From Mesonia aestuariivivens (GTDB taxonomy: Bacteria; Bacteroidota; Bacteroidia; Flavobacteriales; Flavobacteriaceae), in NCBI RefSeq assembly GCF_019311235.1, contig NZ_JAHWDF010000015.1, positions 20,090 through 84,089 of the forward strand: a stretch of 64,000 nt of DNA. The letters are read 5' to 3'. The notes under the pieces were generated by a model that made no database searches, had not been told where the DNA came from, and was given only the letters and a program-made list of their open reading frames with translations. The first letter of the stretch is position 1; every line of letters starts with the position of its first letter. The position numbers were made by a program, and so were the translations under genes. This document shows positions 55,932 to 64,000 of the stretch, one piece after another.

Positions 55932-56257
55932 TCGTGTGTATTTATAGTCGCTTGTAAAAATACAATTTTAAGCATTTTACTTGATAAACGATGTGTTTAA
56001 TCTATCGTGATACTTGACTATTTTTAATACTTAATGCGGAATACCATAGATTAGCATCACCCTAAACTTGATTTAGGTGCTCATCGTGTAAATTTTATCT
56101 TTCATTGGGTTATAAGATTCCAGATCAAATTTGGAATGACCAAAATACCAATGACCGAAAATTACGGTATTAGTCATAAAATTAATTCAATAAAATGCTT
56201 TAGTAAAGAAGACTAGCACTATTCAATTATTTTAGAATTTAATTCTTGTTTTTCAGC
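55932..56257. other. Intergenic region with degenerate repeat remnants
   Basis: No gene is visible between tex and the FAD dehydrogenase. Around 56054-56140 the words catcaccctaaacttgattt and ttccagatcaaatttggaat resemble eroded ends of the cgtcatcccggacttgatct repeat seen at 39059. The rest is AT-rich with no structure I can name. Confidence 0.4.
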
Positions 56258-56265
56258 TATCTTTG
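56258..56265 (+). promoter_or_regulatory. Promoter -7 box TATCTTTG, near-leaderless start
   Basis: Perfect TAnnTTTG, seven bases before the ATG of the FAD-dependent dehydrogenase. Confidence 0.65.
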
Positions 56266-56272
56266 CGGCATT

Positions 56273-57829
56273 ATGAGTCAACTGATACAAATTACTATAC
56301 TCCCAGAGCAGCAAGAAGATAAAGACTTCATTCTTAAAAGAGGACTGGAAAAAGCAATGCTGAAGCCCAACGATATTTCTGATTGGCGCATTAGAAAACG
56401 ATCGATAGATGCACGCCAAAAGAAAATTAAGCTCAACTTGCAATTAGAGTTTTGGGACAAGGGAGAAACTAGAAGTAAGATTCCTCCTTTTATACCGCAA
56501 CATGTTCACGAGGCTAAAGAAATTGGAATTATTGGTGCAGGGCCAGCAGGTTTATATGCTGCACTTAGAGCTATTGAAGCTGGCTTAAAACCTATCGTCT
56601 TTGAACGTGGTAAAGATGTACGCTCTCGACGTAGAGACTTAGCGAAAATAAATAAAGAACAAATCGTTAATCCAGAATCTAATTATTGTTTTGGCGAAGG
56701 TGGCGCGGGCACGTATTCTGACGGAAAATTGTACACCCGATCTAAAAAACGAGGCAATGTATTAAAAGCGATGGAATGGTTCGTACACTTTGGCGCAGAC
56801 CCAGATATTTTAGTAGATGCACACCCGCATATTGGCACTAATAAGCTTCCGAAGATTATTACTGCCATGCGAGAGGCGATTATAGAGTTTGGAGGAGAAG
56901 TTCATTTTGAAAGTAAACTTACCGATATTTGTGTTGAACATAATGAAATTAAAGGCATTCAAATTAACGAAGCCCAATGGTTTAATTTTTCTGAAGTAGT
57001 ACTCGCTACAGGACATTCGGCAAGGGATATTTTTTACTTATTACACGAAAAAGAAATAAAAATTGAAGCGAAACCTTTTGCCTTAGGCGTTCGGGCAGAA
57101 CATCCTCAACAGCTAATTAACCAAATACAATATCACGGAGACGATGAAAACCCATTCTTACCCCCAGCTTCTTACAGTTTAGTAGAACAAGTAGATGGAT
57201 TGGGCGTGTATTCATTTTGTATGTGTCCTGGCGGGATTATAGCTCCGTGTGCTACCCATCATGAAGAAGTGGTAACCAATGGTTGGAGCCCGAGTAAACG
57301 TAACAATCCGTACGCAAACTCTGGTATTGTGGTGAGCGTTGCGCCAGAAGATTTACCCAATTTTAAAGAAAACGATCCTTTTGTTTGTTTAGATTTTCAA
57401 CAAGAAGTCGAAAAAAGTTGTTGGGAAGCAGCCGGTAAAACTCAGCAAATTCCCGCACAACGAATGATTGATTTTGTGGAAGGAAGAGTCTCTACAGATT
57501 TTCCTAAAACATCTTATCAGCCTGGCATCGTTGCTAAAGATTTAAATGAAATTTTACCGCCGCTTATTGCTAAACGCTTAAAAAAAGCATTTAAAGCATT
57601 CGGTAGAAAAATGAAAGGCTATTATACCAACGAAGCTGTTTTACATGCTCCTGAAAGCAGAACTTCTTCTCCTATTTTAATTCCTAGAGATCCAACTACG
57701 CTAGAACATGTGCAAGTAAAAGGTTTTTATCCGTGCGGAGAAGGTGCCGGTTATGCGGGCGGTATTATTTCAGCGGCTATTGATGGAATTAATTGTGTCG
57801 ATAAGATTTTTGAGAATATTCAGCAATAA
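56273..57829 (+). CDS. NAD(P)/FAD-dependent oxidoreductase
   Basis: A 518-residue FAD-dependent dehydrogenase of the COG2509 type. An N-terminal region of about 85 residues is followed by the dinucleotide-binding loop GIIGAGPAGLYAAL, then CFGEGGAGTYSDGKLYTR, VLATGHSARDIFYLL, and the late FAD-binding segment CGEGAGYAGGIISAAIDG. The substrate is unknown. The frame is open to 56246, but the promoter box at 56258 makes the ATG at 56273 the likely start. Confidence 0.9.
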   Translation: MSQLIQITILPEQQEDKDFILKRGLEKAMLKPNDISDWRIRKRSIDARQKKIKLNLQLEFWDKGETRSKIPPFIPQHVHEAKEIGIIGAGPAGLYAALRAIEAGLKPIVFERGKDVRSRRRDLAKINKEQIVNPESNYCFGEGGAGTYSDGKLYTRSKKRGNVLKAMEWFVHFGADPDILVDAHPHIGTNKLPKIITAMREAIIEFGGEVHFESKLTDICVEHNEIKGIQINEAQWFNFSEVVLATGHSARDIFYLLHEKEIKIEAKPFALGVRAEHPQQLINQIQYHGDDENPFLPPASYSLVEQVDGLGVYSFCMCPGGIIAPCATHHEEVVTNGWSPSKRNNPYANSGIVVSVAPEDLPNFKENDPFVCLDFQQEVEKSCWEAAGKTQQIPAQRMIDFVEGRVSTDFPKTSYQPGIVAKDLNEILPPLIAKRLKKAFKAFGRKMKGYYTNEAVLHAPESRTSSPILIPRDPTTLEHVQVKGFYPCGEGAGYAGGIISAAIDGINCVDKIFENIQQ

Positions 57830-58386
57830 TATTGAAGTAAAAAACAAAAATACTTATTCAATATAGTTATTTTTTACATACAGTACAGTTGTGTTTTTAT
57901 TATTAAATTGTGAATTTAATAACTCAACGCAACAAATCTAAATGTATAGATTTGTTATATAACATAAAAGATATTGAAAATTAGTGTTTTATTGATTGAC
58001 ACATGGATAACAAAATGCTATTTCGCTGATTAATAGTAAAAATTACTTAAAAAATTTTATAGAAACTTTATCTATCTCATATAATATAAATAATATTTAT
58101 TTAATATTTTTTTTATTAAATTCGCAATCATATAATTAAATTTATCTAAATAAACGAAAGGTAATAATAGTAATCTTATATTTTTAACTACAAAAACCTT
58201 CATTTAAATTCAATTCTTAAAAAATTTGATGGTAAAGAAGTGAATGAGTTTGGTTAATAGCAGTTAGTTAAATAACACTCATCTTAAAAAATTAAAATAA
58301 CACAAAAACAGGTATTTATACGCGTTTGTACGAATAAGTATCTTAATAGATTTAACGATTTTTTTAACTAATTAAAACATTAATTT
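57830..58386. other. Long AT-rich intergenic region before the tail-collar genes
   Basis: No convincing gene on either strand in 557 bases. One perfect 10-bp inverted repeat (aacaaatcta 57931-57940, tagatttgtt 57947-57956, six-base spacer) lies about 100 bases past the dehydrogenase stop, without a T run. It could be an operator or a weak terminator. The region marks the boundary to the surface/tail-collar gene block. Confidence 0.5.
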
Positions 58387-58986
58387 ATGGATGAATATTT
58401 AGGAGCAATTAAATATTTTGCCTTCAATTTTGCACCTGAAGGGTGGAAACTTTGTGATGGTGAACTATTAAGTATATCAAGGTACACAGCACTCTATGCT
58501 TTATTAGGTACTACATATGGCGGAGACGGACAGAATACTTTCGGTCTTCCCGATTTAAGAGGGAGAACCATTGTACATCCGGGTTATGGGCCTGGTTTAG
58601 AACCGATAACATGGGGTGAAAAAGATGGAGTGCAAAAGGTTACGTTAACAAATGTTACAATGCCGTATCATGCCCATCTTATTGTTTCAGGAAATGGAGA
58701 TCAAATGGTTTCTGTAGAAACGGAAACCAAGATTCATGTAGGTACAGGTTCTGTAATAAATGAAACTGATTATGGGTCATATCCTTTTGCGGCAGGAGGT
58801 TTTACACCAAACATTTATGCAGAAGCTGCACCGAGTACAGATAGAGTTGGAAGTATTTATTCACAGTCTATTGCAAATGGTACAACCAGAGAAGTAGGAG
58901 GGAATATACCGGTAGATATAAAACAGCCTTTTTTAGGTGTATATATGTGTATGTGCGTAGAAGGCATATTTCCACCCAGAAACTAA
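58387..58986 (+). CDS. Phage tail collar domain protein 1
   Basis: A 199-residue protein with a tail collar domain (PF07484 type) over about residues 5-60: FNFAPEGWKLCDGELL, TALYALLGTTYGGDGQNTF and GLPDLRGR. It belongs to the microcystin-dependent protein MdpB-like family found outside phages. It has no signal peptide. The C-terminal half (VGTGSVINETDYGSYPFAAGG and NIPVDIKQPFLGVYMCMC) is shared with the next gene. Function is unknown. It stands 148 bases before a paralogue. Confidence 0.88.
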   Translation: MDEYLGAIKYFAFNFAPEGWKLCDGELLSISRYTALYALLGTTYGGDGQNTFGLPDLRGRTIVHPGYGPGLEPITWGEKDGVQKVTLTNVTMPYHAHLIVSGNGDQMVSVETETKIHVGTGSVINETDYGSYPFAAGGFTPNIYAEAAPSTDRVGSIYSQSIANGTTREVGGNIPVDIKQPFLGVYMCMCVEGIFPPRN

Positions 58987-59133
58987 AAAATAAATTATTA
59001 TTCAATTTATAGATTAAAAAAATAATTATTTAAACATTTATCTTAAAGTAGTTAATAATTTTTAATGATTAACGAAAACTTAACTACTTTAGCTTAGCTT
59101 TTTAATAAGTAATTTCAACTAAAAAATAAAATC

Positions 59134-59736
59134 ATGTTAGAAGACTATATAGGTACTATACAAGCATTCGGCTTTAACTTCCCTCCAAGAGGATGGGCAT
59201 TTTGCGACGGTCAATTATTAGCAATATCATCAAATACAGCACTTTTTTCACTTATAGGAACTACCTTCGGTGGTGACGGAAGAACCTCTTTCGGACTTCC
59301 TGACTTAAGAGGTCGTTCAATGGTACACGTAGGTAACGGTCCGGGACTTAATGTTGTAAATTGGGGAGAAAAAGGCGGAAGAGATTCGGTAACACTAACA
59401 TCTGCAAACTTACCTGCACACAACCACGCTATAATAAACGGTACAGGGCCGGGAATGGTAAGTGTGCATACGGCTACAGTTGTAAATGTAGGTACAGGTT
59501 CTACACTAAACGAACCCGACAATGGTTCATATCCTTTTGCAGCAGGAGGATCAGCCCCTAATATGTATGTAGAGGACAACCCTGATACAGACTATGTTGG
59601 AGGTGTAGTGTCAGAAAGTATAATTTCAGGATCAACAGCTTCAGCAGGAGCTAGTTATCCTGTAGATATACGTAATCCTTTTTTAGGGGTTTATGTGAGT
59701 ATATGTATGTATGGAGTGTTTCCGTCAAGAGGTTAA
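59134..59736 (+). CDS. Phage tail collar domain protein 2
   Basis: A 200-residue paralogue of the preceding gene, alignable end to end: FGFNFPPRGWAFCDGQLL, SLIGTTFGGDGRTSFGLPDLRGR, VGTGSTLNEPDNGSYPFAAGG, YPVDIRNPFLGVYVSICMYG. Codon use is visibly more GC-rich than in its sister, so the two are not a very recent duplication or have different histories. It has no signal peptide. No other phage genes are near, so this is not a prophage. Confidence 0.88.
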   Translation: MLEDYIGTIQAFGFNFPPRGWAFCDGQLLAISSNTALFSLIGTTFGGDGRTSFGLPDLRGRSMVHVGNGPGLNVVNWGEKGGRDSVTLTSANLPAHNHAIINGTGPGMVSVHTATVVNVGTGSTLNEPDNGSYPFAAGGSAPNMYVEDNPDTDYVGGVVSESIISGSTASAGASYPVDIRNPFLGVYVSICMYGVFPSRG

Positions 59737-59818
59737 TTAATAAATAAGCAATTTGGTAGGGAAAGGGAAAATGTATGTTTCCCCGTCCTTGTATAAATAA
59801 AAAACTGATTTGTTATAT

Positions 59819-60952
59819 ATGATATCCAAAACTAAAATAGGTGTTTTATATCCCCAGTCAGCTCAATATAAAACTATTTCTCAGGATTTTATAAAAGGAA
59901 TTAAATGTAATGACCTTTCTGTAGAATACCACATGGAAAGTATAGGTATAGGCTCTGACGAGAAAATTATTATTGAAAGAATACAAAAGTTGCAATACCA
60001 GCACGACGTAAATATAATTATAGGCTTTTTTGGTCATCACAAAATAGAAGATGTTTACCAGTATGTGGCTGATAACGAACTTATACTTATAGCATCTGGC
60101 TTAGGCGCAACACTACCATATTCGCAAGCTAAGTATAAGGGAGTTTATATCAACTCATATGCGTTAAATGAATCCTGTTATTTATTAGGTAAATATTTAA
60201 TAGAAAAAGGATATAGTAATATTGTTAGCTCAACATCCTATTACGATGCCGGCTACGGTTTACTTTCTTCTATAGAAACATCATTACTCGAGAATGATTT
60301 AACCTTTTCAGGACACTACATAACCCCATTTATGCCTCGTGAAAACGAAGCAGCCTTTATGGAACAGAGTATAGATAATTACGGCACCGATGCCGTTTTT
60401 GCGTTTCATAGCGGGTTGTATGCCAAAGAGCATGCAGCCTTTATTGCACAAACAGAATTACTGCACAAATTCGATTATTATATTATACCTTTTACACTAA
60501 ACGAAGACATTTTTAAAGGAGAAGACAAAAATATTTATGTTGTAAGTTCTTGGTTGGAACAAGGTACAGAAGAAAAGAACAGCACCTTTGCTGAACAATA
60601 TAATAAGGAGAATAATAAGTATCCTACAGTATTCACCCTACTGGGGTACGAAAGTGGATTAATTATAAAAGAAGTGCTGCAAAATGAAAAAACAACATCT
60701 TATGAAGATGTTGTAAACGAGATTAATAACGTAGAAATATCAGGACCAAGAGGTGTACTGAAATTTGACGAATCGTGTAACCGAACAATTTTTAACCATT
60801 ATATATATAAACTAGTTGCCTATGATGAAAACAATTTGTCTTTTAAAAAAGTGGAAACCCTTAACAACACCGGGCACTTTATAAAAAAGATTTTATCTAC
60901 GCCTACTCCCGATAAAATGGGAGGATGGCACAATGCTTATTTATGTCATTAA
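59819..60952 (+). CDS. Type 1 periplasmic-binding-fold protein without signal peptide
   Basis: A 377-residue protein resembling substrate-binding components of branched-chain amino acid/amide ABC transporters (LivK, UrtA, AmiC-like): KIGVLYPQSAQYKTISQDFIKGI at the start, an IIGFFGHHKIEDV segment, the hinge region, and FTLLGYESGLIIKEVL plus VEISGPRGVLKFDESCN near the C-terminus. It begins directly with the first beta strand, so no signal peptide or lipobox is present, and no permease or ATPase gene is adjacent. It may be a cytoplasmic ligand sensor, as AmiC is. The ATG at 59819 is preferred over an upstream TTG. Confidence 0.75.
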   Translation: MISKTKIGVLYPQSAQYKTISQDFIKGIKCNDLSVEYHMESIGIGSDEKIIIERIQKLQYQHDVNIIIGFFGHHKIEDVYQYVADNELILIASGLGATLPYSQAKYKGVYINSYALNESCYLLGKYLIEKGYSNIVSSTSYYDAGYGLLSSIETSLLENDLTFSGHYITPFMPRENEAAFMEQSIDNYGTDAVFAFHSGLYAKEHAAFIAQTELLHKFDYYIIPFTLNEDIFKGEDKNIYVVSSWLEQGTEEKNSTFAEQYNKENNKYPTVFTLLGYESGLIIKEVLQNEKTTSYEDVVNEINNVEISGPRGVLKFDESCNRTIFNHYIYKLVAYDENNLSFKKVETLNNTGHFIKKILSTPTPDKMGGWHNAYLCH

Positions 60953-60967
60953 TTTAAATTCAACTTT

Positions 60968-63900
60968 ATGAAACAAAAACTATCTTATTTGTTGTTCTTA
61001 TTAATAGGTTTGTTTTGGCAAACAAATATAGGGGCACAAACCATGCAGGCTGGAGATATTGCCTTCATAGGCTTAAATATTGACGGTAACGACACTTTCA
61101 GTTTCATAGCCCTTACAGATCTCCCGGCGGGGGAGACATTATTTTTTTCAGATGAGGGCTGGGGAAGTGATGATACCTGGGCTGTTGCCGGAGAAGGTCA
61201 TATATCTTGGACTATACCGGCAGGAGTAACTACCGGTACTATCGTAACGATAGAAAGACTGGGAGTCAACAGCTACTCTGCTAGTTCTGGTGGTACAATA
61301 GCAGAAAGCGATACCACCTTTGCTCTCTCTATTGCCGGAGACCAGGTACTGGCGTATCAGTCCGCCGGAAATACAGTACGAGCTGCAAGCCCCACCTTTA
61401 TTGCGGCTATCCATATGGATTATAACAGTACTAATTATGATACTCAAACACACTGGAGTCAGAGTGTAAGTGGTGGAACATCAGAAAGTACGGTCCCTAC
61501 AGGACTTACAAATGGCGTTAATGCAGTATCTGTAATTAATAGCTTACCCGAGTATGATAATACAAAATATAATGGTACATTAACAGGTACCGCTGAAGAG
61601 GTAAGGACTGCTATAAATAACTCTTCTAACTGGGTGTTTGATAATGATACACCCTATAATATTAGTGCATCAGGTTATCCAACACCAAATATTACTGCCG
61701 GATGTACAATGACGGCTACTATAACTTCACAAACTAATATTGCATGTAATGGAGGTGCTACAGGCTCATTAACCGTAACGACGAGTGGCGGGACAGCTAA
61801 CTATACTTATATATGGACAAGAAATGGTTCAAATTTTGCTGGAACTTTAGGTACAAGTTCTACCACCAATACACTGTCTGGAATTAATGCAGCAACGTAC
61901 GAAGTAACTGTAACAGACGATAACGGATGTACAGATACAGCAAGTACAGTTATAACAGAACCTGCGTCGGGAATAACTCTTACACAAAACTCACAAACCA
62001 ATATTGCCTGTAATGGCGGGAATACGGGTGCAGCAAGTGTAAACCCGGCTACCGGCGGTGCCGGCGGTTATACTTATAACTGGACTCCGGGCAATCCGGC
62101 TGGTGACGGTACAACTTCTGTAACAGGTCTTTCTGCGGGTACATGGACATGTACTGCAACAGATTCTAACGGATGTTCGAAATCAGTAAGTTTTACTATT
62201 ACTGAGCCTACAGCACTTTCAGCCAATGGAGTAGCAACGAACGTAAGCTGTAATGGTGGTACCAATGGAACAATTGATTTAACTGTAACCGGAGGTACAG
62301 GACCATATACATACTTATGGAGTAACAGCTTTACAACAGAAGACTTATCAGGTCTTGAGGCAGGTACTTATAGTGTAACTGTAACCGATGCCAATGACTG
62401 TACAACTACTGAGACAGTAGATGTAGAAGAGCCTGCAATACTTTCAGCAAGTGCAGTTGCAACCAATGTAAGCTGTAATGGTGGTAGCAACGGAGCTGTT
62501 GATTTAACAGTAACAGGTGGTAACCCACCATATACGTATGCTTGGAATAATACTGCTATAACTGAAGATTTATCAGGTCTTACAGCAGCAACCTATAGCG
62601 TAACAGTAACCGATAGTAAAGGATGTACAGCTACAGAAACAGTAGATGTATTTGAACCAATTATACTTTCAGCAAGTGCAGTTGCAACCAATGTAAGCTG
62701 TAATGGTGGTAGCAACGGAGCTGTTGATTTAACAGTAATAGGTGGTAACCCACCATATACGTATGCTTGGAATAATACCGCTACAACTGAGGACTTATCA
62801 GGTTTAACAGCAGCAACATACAGTGTAACAGTAACTGATAGCAAAGGATGTACAGCTACAGAAAGTGTAACTGTAAATGGACCATCTCCTATAACAGCAA
62901 ATGGTGTAGCAACCAATGTAAGCTGTAATGGCGGTAGCAACGGTACGATTGATTTAACAGTATCCGGAGGTACACCACCCTATACTTTTGTATGGAGTAA
63001 TACAGCAACAACCGAAGACTTAACAGGTCTTGCAGCAGGTACCTATGAAGTAACTGTAACAGACGATAACGGATGTACAGCTACAGAATCAGTAGAAGTA
63101 ACTGAGCCAGCAGTATTAAGTGCCAGTGCAGTTGCAACCAATATAAGCTGTAATGGTGGTAACAACGGAGCTGTTGATTTAACAGTAACCGGAGGTACAG
63201 CACCATATACTTATGCATGGAATAACACTGCTACAACTGAAGACATAACAGGTCTTACAGCAGCAACCTATAGCGTAACAGTAACCGATAGTAAAGGATG
63301 TACAGCTACGTCTTCTATAACGATAACTGAACCCGCTATACTTACAGCTTCAGCTATAGCTACCGATGTTTCTTGTAGTGGTACAAGTGATGGTGAAATT
63401 GATTTAACCGTCACCGGAGGTACAGCGCCATACACCTTTGATTGGAGTAACACTGCTACAACGGAAGATTTGATGGGAATACCAACAGGAACCTATACGG
63501 TAACGATAACTGACGCTAATAATTGTACTGCCACTGCTTCAGCAACCCTCATAAATGGAGATAATATTGCTCCAGTTGCCGATGTAACTAACCTACCTAA
63601 TATCACCATGGAATGTGAAGTTCTAGCTTCTGATGTTAATATACCTACTGCGACCGATAACTGTGGTGGAACAGTAACCGTAACTAACGATGCGAGTTTC
63701 CCTATTTCAACACAGGGGACTACCGTAATCACTTGGACCTATGAAGATGAAAACGGAAATACTTCAACACAAACACAGAATGTAATCATTGATGATGTAT
63801 CCGCGCCGGTTACCGATCAAGCTACTTTAACTGATGTAACCATGGAATGTGAAGTTCTAGCTTCTGATCTTACTATACCTACTGCTACCGATAATTGTGG

Positions 63901-64000
63901 TGGAACAGTAACCGTAACTAACGATGCGAGTTTCCCTATTTCAACACAGGGGACTACTGTAATCACTTGGACCTATGAAGATGAAAACGGAAATACTTCA
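60968..64000 (+). CDS. Giant SprB-repeat / HYR-domain surface adhesin (partial, runs off window)
   Basis: An uninterrupted frame of 1011 codons from the ATG at 60968 to the window edge with no stop. A signal peptide ends near residue 24 (NIGAQ). An N-terminal beta-rich domain follows (about 25-240, GDIAFIGLNIDGNDTFSFIAL). Then come about eight SprB-type repeats of roughly 75 residues, each with SCNGG, a TGGxxPYTYxW segment and YSVTVTD. Two HYR-like modules of 78 residues close the visible part (NITMECEVLASD, DNCGGTVTV). SprB is the T9SS-exported adhesin that drives gliding. A T9SS C-terminal domain is expected beyond the window. Confidence 0.88.
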   Translation, partial: MKQKLSYLLFLLIGLFWQTNIGAQTMQAGDIAFIGLNIDGNDTFSFIALTDLPAGETLFFSDEGWGSDDTWAVAGEGHISWTIPAGVTTGTIVTIERLGVNSYSASSGGTIAESDTTFALSIAGDQVLAYQSAGNTVRAASPTFIAAIHMDYNSTNYDTQTHWSQSVSGGTSESTVPTGLTNGVNAVSVINSLPEYDNTKYNGTLTGTAEEVRTAINNSSNWVFDNDTPYNISASGYPTPNITAGCTMTATITSQTNIACNGGATGSLTVTTSGGTANYTYIWTRNGSNFAGTLGTSSTTNTLSGINAATYEVTVTDDNGCTDTASTVITEPASGITLTQNSQTNIACNGGNTGAASVNPATGGAGGYTYNWTPGNPAGDGTTSVTGLSAGTWTCTATDSNGCSKSVSFTITEPTALSANGVATNVSCNGGTNGTIDLTVTGGTGPYTYLWSNSFTTEDLSGLEAGTYSVTVTDANDCTTTETVDVEEPAILSASAVATNVSCNGGSNGAVDLTVTGGNPPYTYAWNNTAITEDLSGLTAATYSVTVTDSKGCTATETVDVFEPIILSASAVATNVSCNGGSNGAVDLTVIGGNPPYTYAWNNTATTEDLSGLTAATYSVTVTDSKGCTATESVTVNGPSPITANGVATNVSCNGGSNGTIDLTVSGGTPPYTFVWSNTATTEDLTGLAAGTYEVTVTDDNGCTATESVEVTEPAVLSASAVATNISCNGGNNGAVDLTVTGGTAPYTYAWNNTATTEDITGLTAATYSVTVTDSKGCTATSSITITEPAILTASAIATDVSCSGTSDGEIDLTVTGGTAPYTFDWSNTATTEDLMGIPTGTYTVTITDANNCTATASATLINGDNIAPVADVTNLPNITMECEVLASDVNIPTATDNCGGTVTVTNDASFPISTQGTTVITWTYEDENGNTSTQTQNVIIDDVSAPVTDQATLTDVTMECEVLASDLTIPTATDNCGGTVTVTNDASFPISTQGTTVITWTYEDENGNTS
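61720..63550 (+). repeat. SprB-type tandem repeats within the giant adhesin gene
   Basis: About eight repeat units, typically 225 bases (75 codons). The units beginning at 62441 and 62666 are nearly identical at DNA level over more than 150 bases, so they derive from recent duplication or gene conversion; earlier units (before 62200) are more diverged. Confidence 0.85.
63572..64000 (+). repeat. HYR-type tandem repeats, 234-bp period
   Basis: Two copies offset by exactly 234 bases (for example atggaatgtgaagttctagc at 63608 and 63842). They are nearly identical over their whole compared length, and the second is cut by the window end. Confidence 0.85.

Noticed and set aside
57931..57956. Perfect 10-bp inverted repeat as a terminator for the FAD dehydrogenase
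   Set aside because: It has no T run on either strand and lies 100 bases past the stop, so I list it only as an unassigned structure.
58387..59736. Possible prophage because of tail collar domains
   Set aside because: No capsid, terminase, integrase, lysis or other tail genes are nearby; MdpB-like tail-collar proteins are common outside phages.
61720..63550. Regular repeats resembling an array
   Set aside because: The period is about 225 bases, in frame and coding, with no short direct repeats and unique spacers, so this is not a CRISPR array.
61148..63732. Several minus-strand open frames opposite the adhesin gene (for example 62593-62940 and 63493-63732)
   Set aside because: They are antisense shadows of repetitive coding DNA: they repeat with the SprB units, have no start signals and encode Val/Pro/Ser-rich repeats of no known family.

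Overview
The window is chromosomal DNA from a member of the Bacteroidota, most likely a marine-type Flavobacteriaceae species. The evidence is low GC content, gliding genes (gldA, gldB, gldC), a type IX secretion C-terminal sorting domain, a SprB-repeat adhesin, a MetH split into two polypeptides, the meso-DAP type peptidoglycan pathway, and many perfect matches to the Bacteroidota promoter box TAnnTTTG. I did not assign a genus. No rRNA, tRNA, CRISPR array or intact insertion sequence was seen.

Layout. (1) 1-15.8 kb, minus strand: a complete division and cell wall cluster, mraZ-rsmH-ftsL-ftsI-murE-mraY-murD-ftsW-murG-murC-ftsQ-ftsA-ftsZ. It is preceded by three GTGGTA repeats at exact 10-bp spacing (a probable MraZ operator) and closed by a terminator. 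(2) 16-25.6 kb: an alpha/beta hydrolase with the GTPase EngB, gldC-gldB, nadE, dnaG (primase lacking its zinc-finger cysteines), a barrel protein / membrane protein / ECF sigma group, and a polyprenyl diphosphate synthase. (3) 25.8-32.6 kb: a T9SS cargo protein, rlmN, queA, aroA and a small group with rsgA, dtd and a MazG-like pyrophosphohydrolase. (4) 32.7-37 kb: a Phe/Tyr operon pheA-aminotransferase-tyrA-DAHP synthase/chorismate mutase, headed by a Phe/Tyr-rich leader peptide and an attenuator. (5) 37.1-49 kb: gldA, then the methionine/SAM genes metF, metH (two parts), hom, metX, met17 and metK. They carry a SAM-I riboswitch, a probable SAM-II riboswitch, and two successive Met-rich leader peptides each followed by its own terminator. 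(6) 49.1-50.9 kb: two adjacent decayed genes (a CxxC peroxidase-like gene and a GAF sensor) beside an intact response regulator. (7) 51-57.8 kb: a lipoprotein, MarC, Tex and an FAD-dependent dehydrogenase. (8) 58.4 kb to the end: two tail-collar proteins, a periplasmic-binding-fold protein without signal peptide, and the first 1011 codons of a giant SprB/HYR-repeat adhesin that runs off the window.

The most interesting discovery is the set of translational attenuators. The Phe/Tyr leader (36886-36963) has eight consecutive Phe/Tyr codons in front of genes that make both amino acids. The Met leaders (47299-47367 and 47084-47182) are arranged in tandem before met17-metX-hom. In the Phe/Tyr leader and the first Met leader, part of the coding sequence copies the terminator's 3' arm, so it could pair with the 5' arm as an antiterminator. 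Methionine and SAM are thus apparently sensed in three different ways within about 5 kb. All functional statements are read from sequence and family knowledge; no database search was run.
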